DNA from: Streptomyces sp. NRRL WC-3626
GTDB taxonomy: Bacteria > Actinomycetota > Actinomycetes > Streptomycetales > Streptomycetaceae
Direction of reading: 5' to 3'
Length of the DNA: 64,000 nt
NCBI RefSeq assembly: GCF_000718785.1
Contig: NZ_JOCA01000023.1
Coordinates: forward strand, 200,758-264,757
Position 1 is the first letter of the stretch. Each line of letters begins with the position of its first letter. The notes below the pieces were generated by a model that did not search any database, had not been told where the DNA came from, and worked only from the letters and a program-made list of their open reading frames with translations. Of this stretch, positions 53,483 to 62,257 are shown in pieces. The translations under genes and the position numbers were made by a program.

Positions 53483-53587
53483 GCGGGGCCTGTTCTTTCC
53501 CGCCCCCGCCGCCCCTTCCCCTCCCGACCCGCGGGTCCGGGGTCGGAGGGCAGCCCCTTTCCCGGCGCCGGGTGGCACTCTGGTGGC

Positions 53588-54451
53588 ATGCCGGAACTTC
53601 CTGAGGTCGAGGCTCTGCGGGGGTTTCTCTCGGAGCAGGTCGTGGGGCTCGAGGTCGTGCGGGTGCTGCCCGTGGCGGTCAGTGTGCTGAAGACGTTCGA
53701 GCCGCCCCTGTCGGCTGTGGAGGGCCGGGCCGTCGTGGGGGTGCGGCGGTACGGGAAGTTCCTGGGGCTCGAGATGGAGGGCGGGCCCTTTCTCGTCACC
53801 CATCTGGCTCGCGCGGGGTGGGTGCAGTGGAAGGACACGCTGCCCAGTGGGGTGCCCCGGCCGGGGAAGGGGCCGCTTGCCCTGAGGGTGGCGCTGGAGA
53901 ACGGGGCGGGGTTCGATCTGACCGAGGCCGGGACGCAGAAGCGCCTCGCCGTGTACACCGTGGGGGATCCGGCGGACGTGCCGGGGATCGCCCGGCTCGG
54001 GCCGGATCCGCTCGCCGACGACTTCGACGAGCGGCGCCTGGCCGGACTGCTCTCCGGCGAGCGCCGCCGGCTCAAGGGCGCGCTGCGGGACCAGAGCCTG
54101 ATCGCGGGCGTCGGCAACGCCTACAGCGACGAGATCCTGCACGCGGCCCGCATGTCCCCCTTCAAGATCGCCGGCTCCCTCACCCCGGAGGAGACCACGC
54201 GGCTCCACGAGGCTCTGCGCAGCACGCTCACCGAGGCGGTGGAACGGTCCCGCGGGGTCGCGGCCGGACGGCTGAAGGCGGAGAAGAAGAGCGGGCTGAG
54301 GGTCCACGGCCGTACCGGCGAGGCCTGTCCGGTGTGCGGTGACACCGTCCGCGAGGTCTCCTTCAGCGACTCCTCGCTCCAGTACTGCCCCACCTGCCAG
54401 ACCGGCGGTAGACCATTGGCCGACCGGAGGCTCTCCCGGCTGCTGAAATGA
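53588..54451 (+). CDS. Fpg/Nei-family DNA glycosylase
   Basis: A 287-aa base-excision repair glycosylase. The mature N-terminus PELPEVE gives the catalytic Pro and Glu, and RRYGKFLGLEM carries the conserved Lys. The helix-two-turn-helix is DQSLIAGVGNAYSDEILH, and the C-terminal zinc finger has CPVCG and CPTCQ pairs. It removes oxidised bases such as 8-oxoguanine or formamidopyrimidine and nicks the backbone. The N-terminal 120 codons favour G-ending codons, unlike the C-terminal half. It ends one base before the opposing anti-sigma gene. The substrate split between Fpg and Nei is not clear. Confidence 0.9.
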   Translation: MPELPEVEALRGFLSEQVVGLEVVRVLPVAVSVLKTFEPPLSAVEGRAVVGVRRYGKFLGLEMEGGPFLVTHLARAGWVQWKDTLPSGVPRPGKGPLALRVALENGAGFDLTEAGTQKRLAVYTVGDPADVPGIARLGPDPLADDFDERRLAGLLSGERRRLKGALRDQSLIAGVGNAYSDEILHAARMSPFKIAGSLTPEETTRLHEALRSTLTEAVERSRGVAAGRLKAEKKSGLRVHGRTGEACPVCGDTVREVSFSDSSLQYCPTCQTGGRPLADRRLSRLLK

Positions 54452-54452
54452 G

Positions 54453-55109
54453 TCAGCTCGGCTCCAGCGTCACCAGGTGCTCGCCGTCCGCCGAACGTAC
54501 CTCGTAGCGGGCGATCTCCTCGGGGTGCATCGCGGAGCCACCCGGCACCGTGTTGGGCCGGGCGTCGTGACGGGGCACGCTCCAGCTGGTCACCGTCTCC
54601 TCGGAGCCGTCCCGGCCGACCACCACCAGCCGGCAGGCGCGCGGGCCCGCGCCGTCCTTCACCCTCAGCTCCAGCAGACTGCCCCAGGCCATGTCCTCGG
54701 TGGTCACCTCCGCCCACACCCCGGAGCGTTCGTCGGTGGCCGCGACGCTCACGGAGCCGGGGCCGCCGTCGTCCCGCGCCAGCAGCGCGACCGCCGGCAC
54801 GGACACCGCGAACACCACCGACGCGGCCAGCGCCAGCAGCAGCCGGCGCCGCCCCGCCCGGTTGCGGGTGGCGACCTGCGACAGCAGCTGGTCCAGCATG
54901 CGCGGGCCGGGCTTGGCCAGCGGATGCACCAGCCGGGGGGTGGAGCTCCGGTACAGCATCAACTGGCGTGCCGCAGGCCCGAATTCGGTCACCTGAAGAG
55001 CGCACTGGGGGCACTCCATGAGGTGGTCCTCGAAGCGGAAGGCCTCCGCCTCGTCCAGCACACCGAGCGCGTAGGCGCCGACGTCGCGATGCCTCTCCAG
55101 GGACCTCAT
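54453..55109 (-). CDS. Zinc-finger anti-sigma factor (membrane)
   Basis: A 218-aa ZAS-type anti-sigma factor. The N-terminal zf-HC2 domain has H7 and H29-x3-C33-x2-C36 (EDHLMECPQC). One TM segment (about 100-122, LLLALAASVVFAVSVPAVALL) is followed by an extracytoplasmic domain of about 95 residues. It should bind and hold the ECF sigma factor encoded upstream (55905-56450), releasing it on an envelope or redox signal. The gene order sigma, unknown 169-aa protein, anti-sigma is on one strand, with 136-bp and 149-bp gaps. Confidence 0.88.
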   Translation of the reverse strand: MRSLERHRDVGAYALGVLDEAEAFRFEDHLMECPQCALQVTEFGPAARQLMLYRSSTPRLVHPLAKPGPRMLDQLLSQVATRNRAGRRRLLLALAASVVFAVSVPAVALLARDDGGPGSVSVAATDERSGVWAEVTTEDMAWGSLLELRVKDGAGPRACRLVVVGRDGSEETVTSWSVPRHDARPNTVPGGSAMHPEEIARYEVRSADGEHLVTLEPS

Positions 55110-55258
55110 GCCGAATCCTCGTGCCGTTGGGTGCGGGTGGGGTTACTCCTTGCTCCCACCGGTACGCACCAGGCAGCCGAATCACTCAGACACGTGCCGA
55201 ATCGTGACCAGAGGATTCGGAGCCGACCGGCCCGCGGATTGGTCGGCCGGCGAGAAAC

Positions 55259-55768
55259 CTAAAAAAGATGGATGGCGAGGTGTCCGAGGGGCAACCCGAG
55301 CTGCCACGCCGGCGTCCACACCTTGGGTCCCTCGTCCTCACCGGCCGCCGCGCCACCGCCCGGCACCGCGTTGAGATCGGGCGCCAGCAGTTCCGTCTCC
55401 CGCAGCCAGCGCCACGCTTCCCCGGCCAGTTCCAGATCCGGATCCCGCGCGTCCCGGCCGTCCTTGGCAAGGTCCCGCAGCCGCCCCTGCACCCACTCCT
55501 GCCACGGCTGGTCGTACGCGGTCAGCGACAGCCAGGTCTCCAGCTGGGTGACCACCCGGATGCCGGACAGCTCGCCGTCGGTGTCGGACAGGAAGACGGT
55601 GAGCGCCAGCGCGTCCCGGCCCGCGCGGAACTCGAAGGACGTCGGCGGCATCAGATCGCCGCTGCGCAGCAGTTCGTCGGCGATGTACTCGGCGTACAAC
55701 CACGCCATGGGGACGGTCAGTTCACCGTCGCCGGTGCCGTCCGTGTTCTCTCGACCTCTGTGCAGCAT
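55259..55768 (-). CDS. Hypothetical 169-aa protein between sigma and anti-sigma genes
   Basis: A soluble protein with VPMAWLYAEYIADELLRSGD near its start and FRAGRDALALTVFLSDTDGEL in the middle. The C-terminal half is charged and ends LGLPLGHLAIHLF. Two tryptophan pairs (PWQEWVQG, EAWRWL) may form a small hydrophobic core. There is no signal peptide or TM segment. I do not recognise the family. Its place between an ECF sigma gene and its anti-sigma gene suggests a third component of that switch, which is an inference. Confidence 0.65.
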   Translation of the reverse strand: MLHRGRENTDGTGDGELTVPMAWLYAEYIADELLRSGDLMPPTSFEFRAGRDALALTVFLSDTDGELSGIRVVTQLETWLSLTAYDQPWQEWVQGRLRDLAKDGRDARDPDLELAGEAWRWLRETELLAPDLNAVPGGGAAAGEDEGPKVWTPAWQLGLPLGHLAIHLF

Positions 55769-55904
55769 CCCTTCCTGCCTTCCTCCGGTGCGTGCGCGTC
55801 GCCCGAACCCGGGCTCCCGGTCCGGAACACGGATGAGGACAGCCGATTACTCAACAGGGGTCGACGGCAAGGCGCTTTACGAAGGCTTGACCATGCCTGC
55901 GGTT

Positions 55905-56450
55905 TCACCGCATGTCGGAGGCGTATCCGGGGAGCACCCGGCGCAGGGCGCGCAGCGCGTAGTACGCGCGGGACTTCACGGTACCGGGCGGAATCCCGAG
56001 GGCCGTCGCGGCTTCCGCCACACTCGCCCCCTGGAAGTACACGAGCACCAGGACTTCACGGTGCTCGGGAGTGAGAGTCTTCACAGCCTCGCGGACGTCG
56101 AGCGCGGCCGCGGCCCGCTCGGCGTGGTCGGAGATCACCCGGGCGTTCTCCAGTACGGCGTCCCCGACCTCGGCCGGGCGGGCCTGCCGGGCCCGTCGCG
56201 CGTCGATGGCGAGCCGCCGTCCCACGGTGAGCAGCCAGGGCCGTACGGAGTCGAAGTTCTCGGCGCGCAGGGCCTCGGGGTGCTGCCAGGCGCGTACCAG
56301 CGTCTCCTGGACCAGGTCCTCGGCGCGCTGCCGGTCTCCGTCGCAGAGCCGGAGCAGCAGCCCGAAGAGAGGCCGGCCGTGCTCGCGCTGCAGTGCGGCG
56401 AGCTCGTGCTCGGCGGTCGTCTCGTTCGTGAGTGTGATTCCGGCCGTCAT
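55905..56450 (-). CDS. ECF sigma factor
   Basis: A 181-aa ECF sigma factor. Region 2 is RAEDLVQETLVRAWQHPEAL with SVRPWLLTVGRRLAIDARRA, and region 4 is EHREVLVLVYFQGASVAEAA with GIPPGTVKSRAYYALRALRR. It differs from the SigC-like pair at 17315 and 18989 and is nearer to the SigL/SigK-like groups that pair with zinc anti-sigma factors. The ATG at 56450 is preferred. An upstream in-frame start would add about 39 residues. Its partner is encoded at 54453-55109. The region upstream should contain its own promoter for autoregulation. Confidence 0.86.
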   Translation of the reverse strand: MTAGITLTNETTAEHELAALQREHGRPLFGLLLRLCDGDRQRAEDLVQETLVRAWQHPEALRAENFDSVRPWLLTVGRRLAIDARRARQARPAEVGDAVLENARVISDHAERAAAALDVREAVKTLTPEHREVLVLVYFQGASVAEAATALGIPPGTVKSRAYYALRALRRVLPGYASDMR

Positions 56451-56661
56451 GGCCGTATGGCAGCGCACGGCGCCACTCGGGGACAGGGCGTGCGCAGGGG
56501 CGTGCGGCGGACGGTCGATCGCGTCGACGAACGGTTCGACGAACGGTCGGGACGGCCGTTCGCGCACGCCGGACGGCCTAAAGCGCGTGTCGGTACGACA
56601 CCGGGAGAGATGCGGCTTCTTACCTGTTTATCCATAAATACGACTACGGCAGGACGAAGTG

Positions 56662-57816
56662 ATGATCACACGCAGTCGGCAGGTGGCCCTCATCCTGACC
56701 GTCGTCCTCGCCGCGGGCGCCGCCTGCCAGGCCCGTGACCACCGGCCGCCGGAACCGGGGCATCCGGCCCCCACCGCGACGGGGTCCCGCGGTTTCACCC
56801 TGGTCGCCTCCGGCGACGTACTGCCCCACGACTCGGTCATCGAGCGCGCCCGCTTCGACGCGGGCGGCGCGGGATACGACTTCCGGCCGATGCTCGCCGG
56901 CATCCGTTCCGTCACCGACCCCGCCGATGTGGCGCTGTGCCACATGGAGACCGTGTACGGAGCGGGCCCCGACTACACCGGCTACCCGCTCTTCCGGTCG
57001 CCGCCCGAGGTGGCCGACGGTCTCGCCGCCACCGGTTACGACGGCTGCTCCACCGCCTCCAACCACTCCATGGACGACGGAGTCGAGGGCATCCGCCGCA
57101 CCCTGGACGCCCTCGACCGGGCGGGTGTACGCCATGCGGGCACCGCGCGCACCGAACGGGAGGCCCGCACCGCGACCGTGCTGCGCGCCGGCGCGGCACG
57201 GATCGCCCACCTCGCCTACACCTACGACACCAACGGCCTTCCGCTGCCGCCGGACCAGCCCTGGGCCGTCGGCCTGATCGACGAGGCGCGGATCGTCGAG
57301 GACGCGCGGGCCGCCCGGAAGGCCGGGGCCGATGTCGTCGTGGTCTCCCTGCACTGGGGCACCGAGTGGCAGGACGCCCCCGACGAACGGCAGCTCGCCC
57401 TCGCCCGCTCGCTCACCGCCTCCGCCACCGGCGGCCGCCCCGACATCGACCTGATCCTCGGCACCCACGCCCACGTCCCACAGGCCTACGAGAAGGTCAA
57501 CGGCACCTGGGTGATCTACGGCATGGGTGACCAGATCGCCGGCGAGATGACCAACCACGAGGGCGTGCACGACCCGCGCGGCAACCTGTCCACCCTGGGC
57601 CGCTTCACCTTCGCTCCGCCGAAGCGCCCCGGCGGGCGCTGGGAGGTGACCCGCGCGGAGTTCGTCCCGCAGCGCTTCGACGTGGACGCCGGACGGGTCG
57701 TCAACCTCAACCGGGCGCTCGCCACGGGCGCCGAGGTGCGGTCCGTGCGCGACCGGATCCGGGACGTGGTGCTGAGCCGGGGCGCCGCGCAGGACGGGCT
57801 CGTGATGGGGGAGTGA
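56662..57816 (+). CDS. CapA-family exported metallophosphatase-like protein
   Basis: A 384-aa protein. A signal sequence (VALILTVVLAAGAAC) ends in a Cys near residue 22 that could be lipidated, although the lipobox is weak. A proline-rich linker leads to a CapA fold with TLVASGDVLPHDS, CSTASNHSMDDG, SLHWGTEW and LILGTHAHVPQ, the metallophosphatase-like motifs. CapA proteins help poly-gamma-glutamate synthesis or export, but no capB or capC lies nearby. In actinomycetes many stand alone with unknown function. AGGA precedes the ATG at 56662. The GTG at 56659 is also possible. Confidence 0.85.
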   Translation: MITRSRQVALILTVVLAAGAACQARDHRPPEPGHPAPTATGSRGFTLVASGDVLPHDSVIERARFDAGGAGYDFRPMLAGIRSVTDPADVALCHMETVYGAGPDYTGYPLFRSPPEVADGLAATGYDGCSTASNHSMDDGVEGIRRTLDALDRAGVRHAGTARTEREARTATVLRAGAARIAHLAYTYDTNGLPLPPDQPWAVGLIDEARIVEDARAARKAGADVVVVSLHWGTEWQDAPDERQLALARSLTASATGGRPDIDLILGTHAHVPQAYEKVNGTWVIYGMGDQIAGEMTNHEGVHDPRGNLSTLGRFTFAPPKRPGGRWEVTRAEFVPQRFDVDAGRVVNLNRALATGAEVRSVRDRIRDVVLSRGAAQDGLVMGE

Positions 57817-57828
57817 GGCAGGCCGGCC

Positions 57829-58302
57829 TCAGCCGAGGTCGATGTGGTCAAGGGCCTTCACCATCTCGCCCAGCACCCGCAGACAGGCCGTCACATCCGC
57901 GTCCGTCAGATCGCCGCCGACCCCGCGCAGCAGCAGATGTTCACGCTCCAGTACGGCGGCGATCACCCCTGCTCCCTTCCCGGTCGTACGGATGAGTGAG
58001 GAGCGCCGGTGGGCGGGGTTGGGGATGCTCTCCACCAGGTCCTGCGCCGCCGCGTCGTTGACCATGCGCTGCACGAACTGCCGGCTGATCGACTGCGCCC
58101 TGCCCATCTGCGGCACGGTCATCGGCCCGTTGCGGTGCAGCAGCGTCAGTACGGCCCGTACGCCGACGGACAGGCCGTCGGCGGCCAGGCCCTGTTCCAC
58201 ACTGCGCTGGGCGCGCCGGTAGAGCGGGCCGACCAGGTCGTACACCTCCGTCAGGCGGCCGCCGAGCTCGTCCGGGGGGAGGGGGTTGCCGGTGTCCTTC
58301 AT
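57829..58302 (-). CDS. MarR-family transcription regulator
   Basis: A 157-aa winged-helix regulator. GLSVGVRAVLTLLHRNGPM and TVPQMGRAQSISRQFVQRMV form the recognition helix region, and IPNPAHRRSSLIRTTGKG the wing. It ends 12 bp after the convergent CapA gene and diverges from an alpha/beta hydrolase gene 57 bp away. Two near-palindromic sites in that gap (58312-58361) are the expected operators. Small hydrophobic or phenolic ligands usually release such regulators. Confidence 0.9.
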   Translation of the reverse strand: MKDTGNPLPPDELGGRLTEVYDLVGPLYRRAQRSVEQGLAADGLSVGVRAVLTLLHRNGPMTVPQMGRAQSISRQFVQRMVNDAAAQDLVESIPNPAHRRSSLIRTTGKGAGVIAAVLEREHLLLRGVGGDLTDADVTACLRVLGEMVKALDHIDLG

Positions 58303-58311
58303 CCCGCCATC

Positions 58312-58361
58312 ATGACACCTAGGTTGCCAAAATCCGACCTACATGACACCTTGGTTGTCAT
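58312..58361. promoter_or_regulatory. Two MarR-type operators, one over the start codon
   Basis: ATGACACCTAGGTTGCCAA (58312-58330) and ATGACACCTTGGTTGTCAT (58343-58361) are 19-bp near-palindromes spaced 31 bp, three helical turns. The second covers the hydrolase ATG (58360). Together they fill the regulator/hydrolase gap. Confidence 0.8.
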
Positions 58362-59175
58362 GACTGCTGCTTCGGATCTGCGCTTCTTCCCCTCCGCCGA
58401 CGGTGACCTCGCCTATCGCGACACCGGGACCGGCGACCCGGTGGTCCTGCTGCACTCCGGCTTCGCCGACCACCGGGTCTTCGACGCCCAGATCCCGGCC
58501 CTGGCCGCCGAGTACCGGGTGATCGCACCCGATGTCCGCGGCCACGGCGCCTCGGCCAACGCCACCCGCCCGTTCCGCTGGGCCGACGACCTCGCCGCGC
58601 TGCTCCGCCACCTGGACACCGGTCCGGCCGTACTCGTCGGGGTGTCGATGGGCGGCGCCATCGCCACCGACACGGTGCTGGAGTATCCGGAGCTGGTGCG
58701 TGCGGTGGTGGTCTGTGGCGCGGCCACCAGCGAGTTCGAGTACACCGATCCCTGGGTCCGGCGGGTGCAGGCCGAGCAGGCCGCCGCGCTGGGTGCGGGT
58801 GACGTGGAGGGGTGGATCGCCGCGTTCCTGGGGTATGTGCCCGGTGAGCACCGTACCGTCGCCGATGTCGACCCGGACGTTCTGAGCCGGCTGCGGGCGA
58901 TGGCCTTCGGGACGCTCGCCAAGCACAGTCCGGGCGAGGAGAACCACCATGTGCCGGTGACCGGTACGTGGGCGCGGGTTCCGGGGATCGGTGTGCCGGT
59001 GCTGACCGTCAACGGCGCTCTCGACGCCGGCGATCTGATCGCCGAGGCGGAACGGTTCGCCGGTGCCGTCCGTGACGGGCGGTCGGTTCTCGTCGACGGC
59101 GTCGCGCACTATCCCAATCTGGAGCGGCCCGAGGAGCTGAACAAGATCCTGCTGGACTTCCTCCGCTCCCTCTAG
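58360..59175 (+). CDS. Alpha/beta hydrolase controlled by the MarR gene
   Basis: A 271-aa serine hydrolase. VVLLHSGFADHRVFD gives the oxyanion hole, VLVGVSMGGAIATD the nucleophile Ser elbow, and VNGALDAGD and GVAHYPNLERP the Asp and His of the triad. It resembles 3-oxoadipate enol-lactonase-like hydrolases. The ATG at 58360 has no ribosome site because the operator occupies that space, so the mRNA may be leaderless. The divergent MarR gene and the two operators suggest induction by its substrate or a toxic compound. The substrate is unknown. Confidence 0.86.
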   Translation: MTAASDLRFFPSADGDLAYRDTGTGDPVVLLHSGFADHRVFDAQIPALAAEYRVIAPDVRGHGASANATRPFRWADDLAALLRHLDTGPAVLVGVSMGGAIATDTVLEYPELVRAVVVCGAATSEFEYTDPWVRRVQAEQAAALGAGDVEGWIAAFLGYVPGEHRTVADVDPDVLSRLRAMAFGTLAKHSPGEENHHVPVTGTWARVPGIGVPVLTVNGALDAGDLIAEAERFAGAVRDGRSVLVDGVAHYPNLERPEELNKILLDFLRSL

Positions 59176-59202
59176 GGCAGGGACCCCGTCGCGCCCACGC
59201 GG

Positions 59203-59270
59203 CGCTGCCGCATATCGGCACAGCCCCGCGCCCCCTCAGGGGCGCGGGGCTGTGCCGATATGCGGCAGCG
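59203..59270. repeat. 68-nt perfect palindrome (32-bp stem, 4-nt loop)
   Basis: The 32 bases at 59203-59234 pair without mismatch with 59239-59270 around CTCA. It contains the CAGCCCCGCGCCCC/GGGGCGCGGGGCTG core that I recall as very common between Streptomyces genes. It lies between convergent genes and can terminate both. It may also be one copy of a dispersed palindromic element. Confidence 0.85.
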
Positions 59271-59303
59271 GGCCCTTCCGGGCGCGGGCGCCCCTGGAAG
59301 GGG

Positions 59304-61448
59304 CTAGCCCGTCGCGTCCACCAGGGCCAGGTCGTGAAGGCGGTCCGGGGGGCCCGGGCGGGCGTAGTACCAGCCCTGGGCCGTGTCGCAGCCGAGGATG
59401 CGGAGTTGTTCGGCCTGGGCGCCCGTCTCGACGCCCTCCACCGTGACCGCCAGGTCCAGGCTGTGGGCCAGGGAGACGATCCCCTCGACGATCTTCAGAT
59501 CGACGGGGTCGGCCGGGAATCGCTGCATGCTCTGGGTGAACGAGCGGTCCAGCTTCAGTACGCTCACCGGCAGCCGGCGCAGGTTGGCCAGGTTGGAGTA
59601 GCCCGTGCCGAAGTCGTCCAGCGCGATGTCGACGCCCATCTCCGCCAGCCGGCGCAGCGGCTTCAGCAGATCGTCGTCCGCGCCGATGAGCGCCGACTCG
59701 GTGACCTCCAGGCACAGCGCGTCCGGCGACATCCCCGTACGCTCCAGGATCTCCACCGTGTCCTGGACCAGCCCGGGATGCGTGAGCTGGCACGGCGACA
59801 GGTTCACGTTGATGCGCAGCGGGCCCAGCGCCTCCGCGCCCCCGTGCAGATCCCGCCACGCGCGGGCCTGCAGCACCGACTGCTCCAGCACCCAGCGGCC
59901 CAGCGGAACGATCAGCCCCGTGTGCTCGGCGAGCGGGATGAACCGGTCCGGGGACAGCACCCCGTGCTGCGGGTGCAGCCAGCGCACCAGCGCCTCCGCG
60001 CCCCGCACACTGCCGTCGCCGAGGTGTACCAGCGGCTGGTACTCGATGAAGAACTCGCCCCGGTCCAGGGCCGTCGGCAGCGCCGTGGTGAGCCCGTGCC
60101 GGGTGATGGCGCGGGCGTCGGACTCCGGGTCGGCGAGCTCGAACCGGTTGCCGCCCGCCGACTTGGCCCGGTACATGGTGATGTCGGCGCTGCGCAGCAC
60201 CTCCGCCGCGCTGCGCTCCCCGGCCGGGCCCTCGACGATGCCGATGCTGCCGCGCACGGTCAGCTCCCGGCCGTCGACGCTGATCGGGGCGAGCAGCGCG
60301 TTCATGATGCGGGCGGCGAGCTCGTCGACCGTCCGCTCCGTGTCGGGGCCGGTGGTCAGCGCCACGAACTCGTCACCGCCGAGCCGGGCCACCATCTCCG
60401 TGGAGGCGGTGGCGCAGGCCTGCAGCCGGTCGGCGACCTCGACCAGCAGCCGGTCGCCGGCCGCGTGCCCGAGACTGTCGTTGACGGTCTTGAAGCCGTC
60501 CAGGTCGAGGTAGCACAGCCCGAACCGCTGGCCCTCCCCGGCGCCGAGCGCCTTCTCCAGCCGCTCGAAGAAGAACGTCCGGTTGGGCAGCCCGGTGAGC
60601 GCGTCGTGGGTGGCCTCGTAGCGCAGCCGCAGATTGAGCAGCCGCCGCTCGGTGGTGTCCTCCATGAGCGCGAGCTGGTACTGCGGGTCGCCGTCGGCGT
60701 CACGCAGCAGGGACACCGTCAGATTGGTCCACAGGACCGTCCCGTCCGGACGGTAGAACGCCTTTTCGAGGTGGTAGTGCTCGCGCTCGCCCAGCACCAG
60801 CTCGTCGTAGAGCCGCCAGGTCTGCGGGGCGTCGTCGGGGTGCACCCACTCCTTGACGTTACGGCCGCGCATGCTCTGCTCGGACAGCCCGAACATCCGC
60901 CGCAGCGCGCCGTTGACCTGCAGCACGTTGCCCTCCAGATCGGCGATGCCGATCCCTATCGCCGCGCCCTCGAACACCGCCCGGAACCGGGCCTCGGTGG
61001 CGTGCAGCGCCTGCGCCACCACGCCCTGGGCCTCCAGCGCGGCCCGTGCGACGGTCTCCTGCTCGGCCAGCGTCCGCATCCGCAGTGCCTGCGCGAACCC
61101 GGCGGCCATGGCGTGCTGGAGCCTGCCGGAGCGTGCCCGCAGATCCTCCCGGTCGCCGTCCTCGCCGCAGTACAGGACGAGATAGGCGTCCACGCAGTCC
61201 AGGGTCCGGCTGAGTGCCTCCGGATCGGTGCAGTGCGCCTCCACCAGCGCCGCCCCGACCGCCCGGCCCGCTTCCGCGTCGAACGACCGGGCGCGCAGCG
61301 CCCCGCTCAGCTGCCGGGCCAGCGGCAGCAGCAGCTCCTCGAACTCCGGGCGGGTCGACGACGTCGAGGTCACCGGGAAGACGGCCCGGCTCCAGATCGT
61401 CGCGAACCGGCGGAGTCTGTCCTCCGGCCCGTCCGGCTCCGCGCTCAC
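59304..61448 (-). CDS. rmdA: PAS-GGDEF-EAL cyclic di-GMP phosphodiesterase/cyclase
   Basis: A 714-aa c-di-GMP enzyme. An N-terminal helical region (about 1-165) is followed by a PAS/PAC domain (about 165-285, FEGAAIGIGIADLEGNVLQ). The GGDEF domain has an intact GGDEF at 357-361. The EAL domain has EAL at 485-487 plus DDFGTGYSNLANL and LKLDRSF catalytic parts. Both active sites look usable. I recall rmdA (SCO0928) as a PAS-GGDEF-EAL protein whose phosphodiesterase activity affects S. coelicolor development, next to a methyltransferase and a repeat lipoprotein, as here. The GTG overlaps the methyltransferase stop (GTGA). Confidence 0.85.
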   Translation of the reverse strand: MSAEPDGPEDRLRRFATIWSRAVFPVTSTSSTRPEFEELLLPLARQLSGALRARSFDAEAGRAVGAALVEAHCTDPEALSRTLDCVDAYLVLYCGEDGDREDLRARSGRLQHAMAAGFAQALRMRTLAEQETVARAALEAQGVVAQALHATEARFRAVFEGAAIGIGIADLEGNVLQVNGALRRMFGLSEQSMRGRNVKEWVHPDDAPQTWRLYDELVLGEREHYHLEKAFYRPDGTVLWTNLTVSLLRDADGDPQYQLALMEDTTERRLLNLRLRYEATHDALTGLPNRTFFFERLEKALGAGEGQRFGLCYLDLDGFKTVNDSLGHAAGDRLLVEVADRLQACATASTEMVARLGGDEFVALTTGPDTERTVDELAARIMNALLAPISVDGRELTVRGSIGIVEGPAGERSAAEVLRSADITMYRAKSAGGNRFELADPESDARAITRHGLTTALPTALDRGEFFIEYQPLVHLGDGSVRGAEALVRWLHPQHGVLSPDRFIPLAEHTGLIVPLGRWVLEQSVLQARAWRDLHGGAEALGPLRINVNLSPCQLTHPGLVQDTVEILERTGMSPDALCLEVTESALIGADDDLLKPLRRLAEMGVDIALDDFGTGYSNLANLRRLPVSVLKLDRSFTQSMQRFPADPVDLKIVEGIVSLAHSLDLAVTVEGVETGAQAEQLRILGCDTAQGWYYARPGPPDRLHDLALVDATG

Positions 61449-62257
61449 GCGGTACGCCCCACGCCCGCGAAACCGGAGGACGCGTACGGATCCTCGTCCT
61501 CCGGTGCGGTGTCCGGCCGCCACTGCGGCATCGGCACCAGTCCGGGTTCCACCATGTCGTACCCCTCGAAGAACCGCGCGATCTCGTCGCGCGTGCGCAT
61601 GATCAGCGGGTTGCGAATCCTCTGGTACACGTCCACCGCCCCCTCGGCCCGCTCCGCGGGCAGCGGGATTCCCTCGTACGCGGCATGGGTGAGTACGAGC
61701 ATGCTGCCGGGCGCGAGGGCCTGGCGCAGTTCCGCCACCGCCGCGTACGGGTCGTCCGCGTCTTCCACGAAGTGCAGTATGGCAACGAGAAGCAGCGCCA
61801 CTGGCCGATTCAGGTCGATCAGCCGCCGCACCTCGGGGCTCTCGAGGATCTCCCGCGGCTTGCGCAGGTCCGCGGCGAGGACGTCCGCGCCCTCGTTGCC
61901 CTCCAGCACGGCCTGGCTGTGCGCCACCGCCACCGGGTCGTGGTCCACGTACATCACGCGTGCGTCCGGTACGGCGGCCTGCGCCACCTCGTGGACGCTG
62001 CCGAACGTGGGGATGCCGGACCCGATGTCCAGGAACTGGGTGATGCCCTCCCCGGCCGCGAACCGCACCGCCCGGCGCATGAAGGCACGGTTCGCCTGCA
62101 TGACCTTGGGCAGTCCCGGCATGAACTCCATGGCCCTGCGGGCGGCCTCCCGGTCGACCTCGAAGTTGTGCGAACCGCCCAGGTAGTAGTCGTACATCCG
62201 GGAGACGCTGGGCACCGAGATGTCGATGCTGCGCGGAGCCCAGGCGGGACGCTCCAT
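61445..62257 (-). CDS. SAM-dependent methyltransferase (DUF574 family)
   Basis: A 270-aa actinomycete-type methyltransferase. IDISVPSVSRMYDYYLGGSH is the DUF574 start, and ITQFLDIGSGIPTFG binds SAM. VMYVDHDPVAVAHSQAVL and VALLLVAILHFVEDADDP follow. The substrate is unknown for the whole family. GGAGAG precedes the ATG at 62257, and a longer form to 62347 has no site. The stop overlaps the rmdA start, so the two are translationally coupled. A link between this enzyme and c-di-GMP signalling is inferred from the operon. Confidence 0.88.
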   Translation of the reverse strand: MERPAWAPRSIDISVPSVSRMYDYYLGGSHNFEVDREAARRAMEFMPGLPKVMQANRAFMRRAVRFAAGEGITQFLDIGSGIPTFGSVHEVAQAAVPDARVMYVDHDPVAVAHSQAVLEGNEGADVLAADLRKPREILESPEVRRLIDLNRPVALLLVAILHFVEDADDPYAAVAELRQALAPGSMLVLTHAAYEGIPLPAERAEGAVDVYQRIRNPLIMRTRDEIARFFEGYDMVEPGLVPMPQWRPDTAPEDEDPYASSGFAGVGRTA

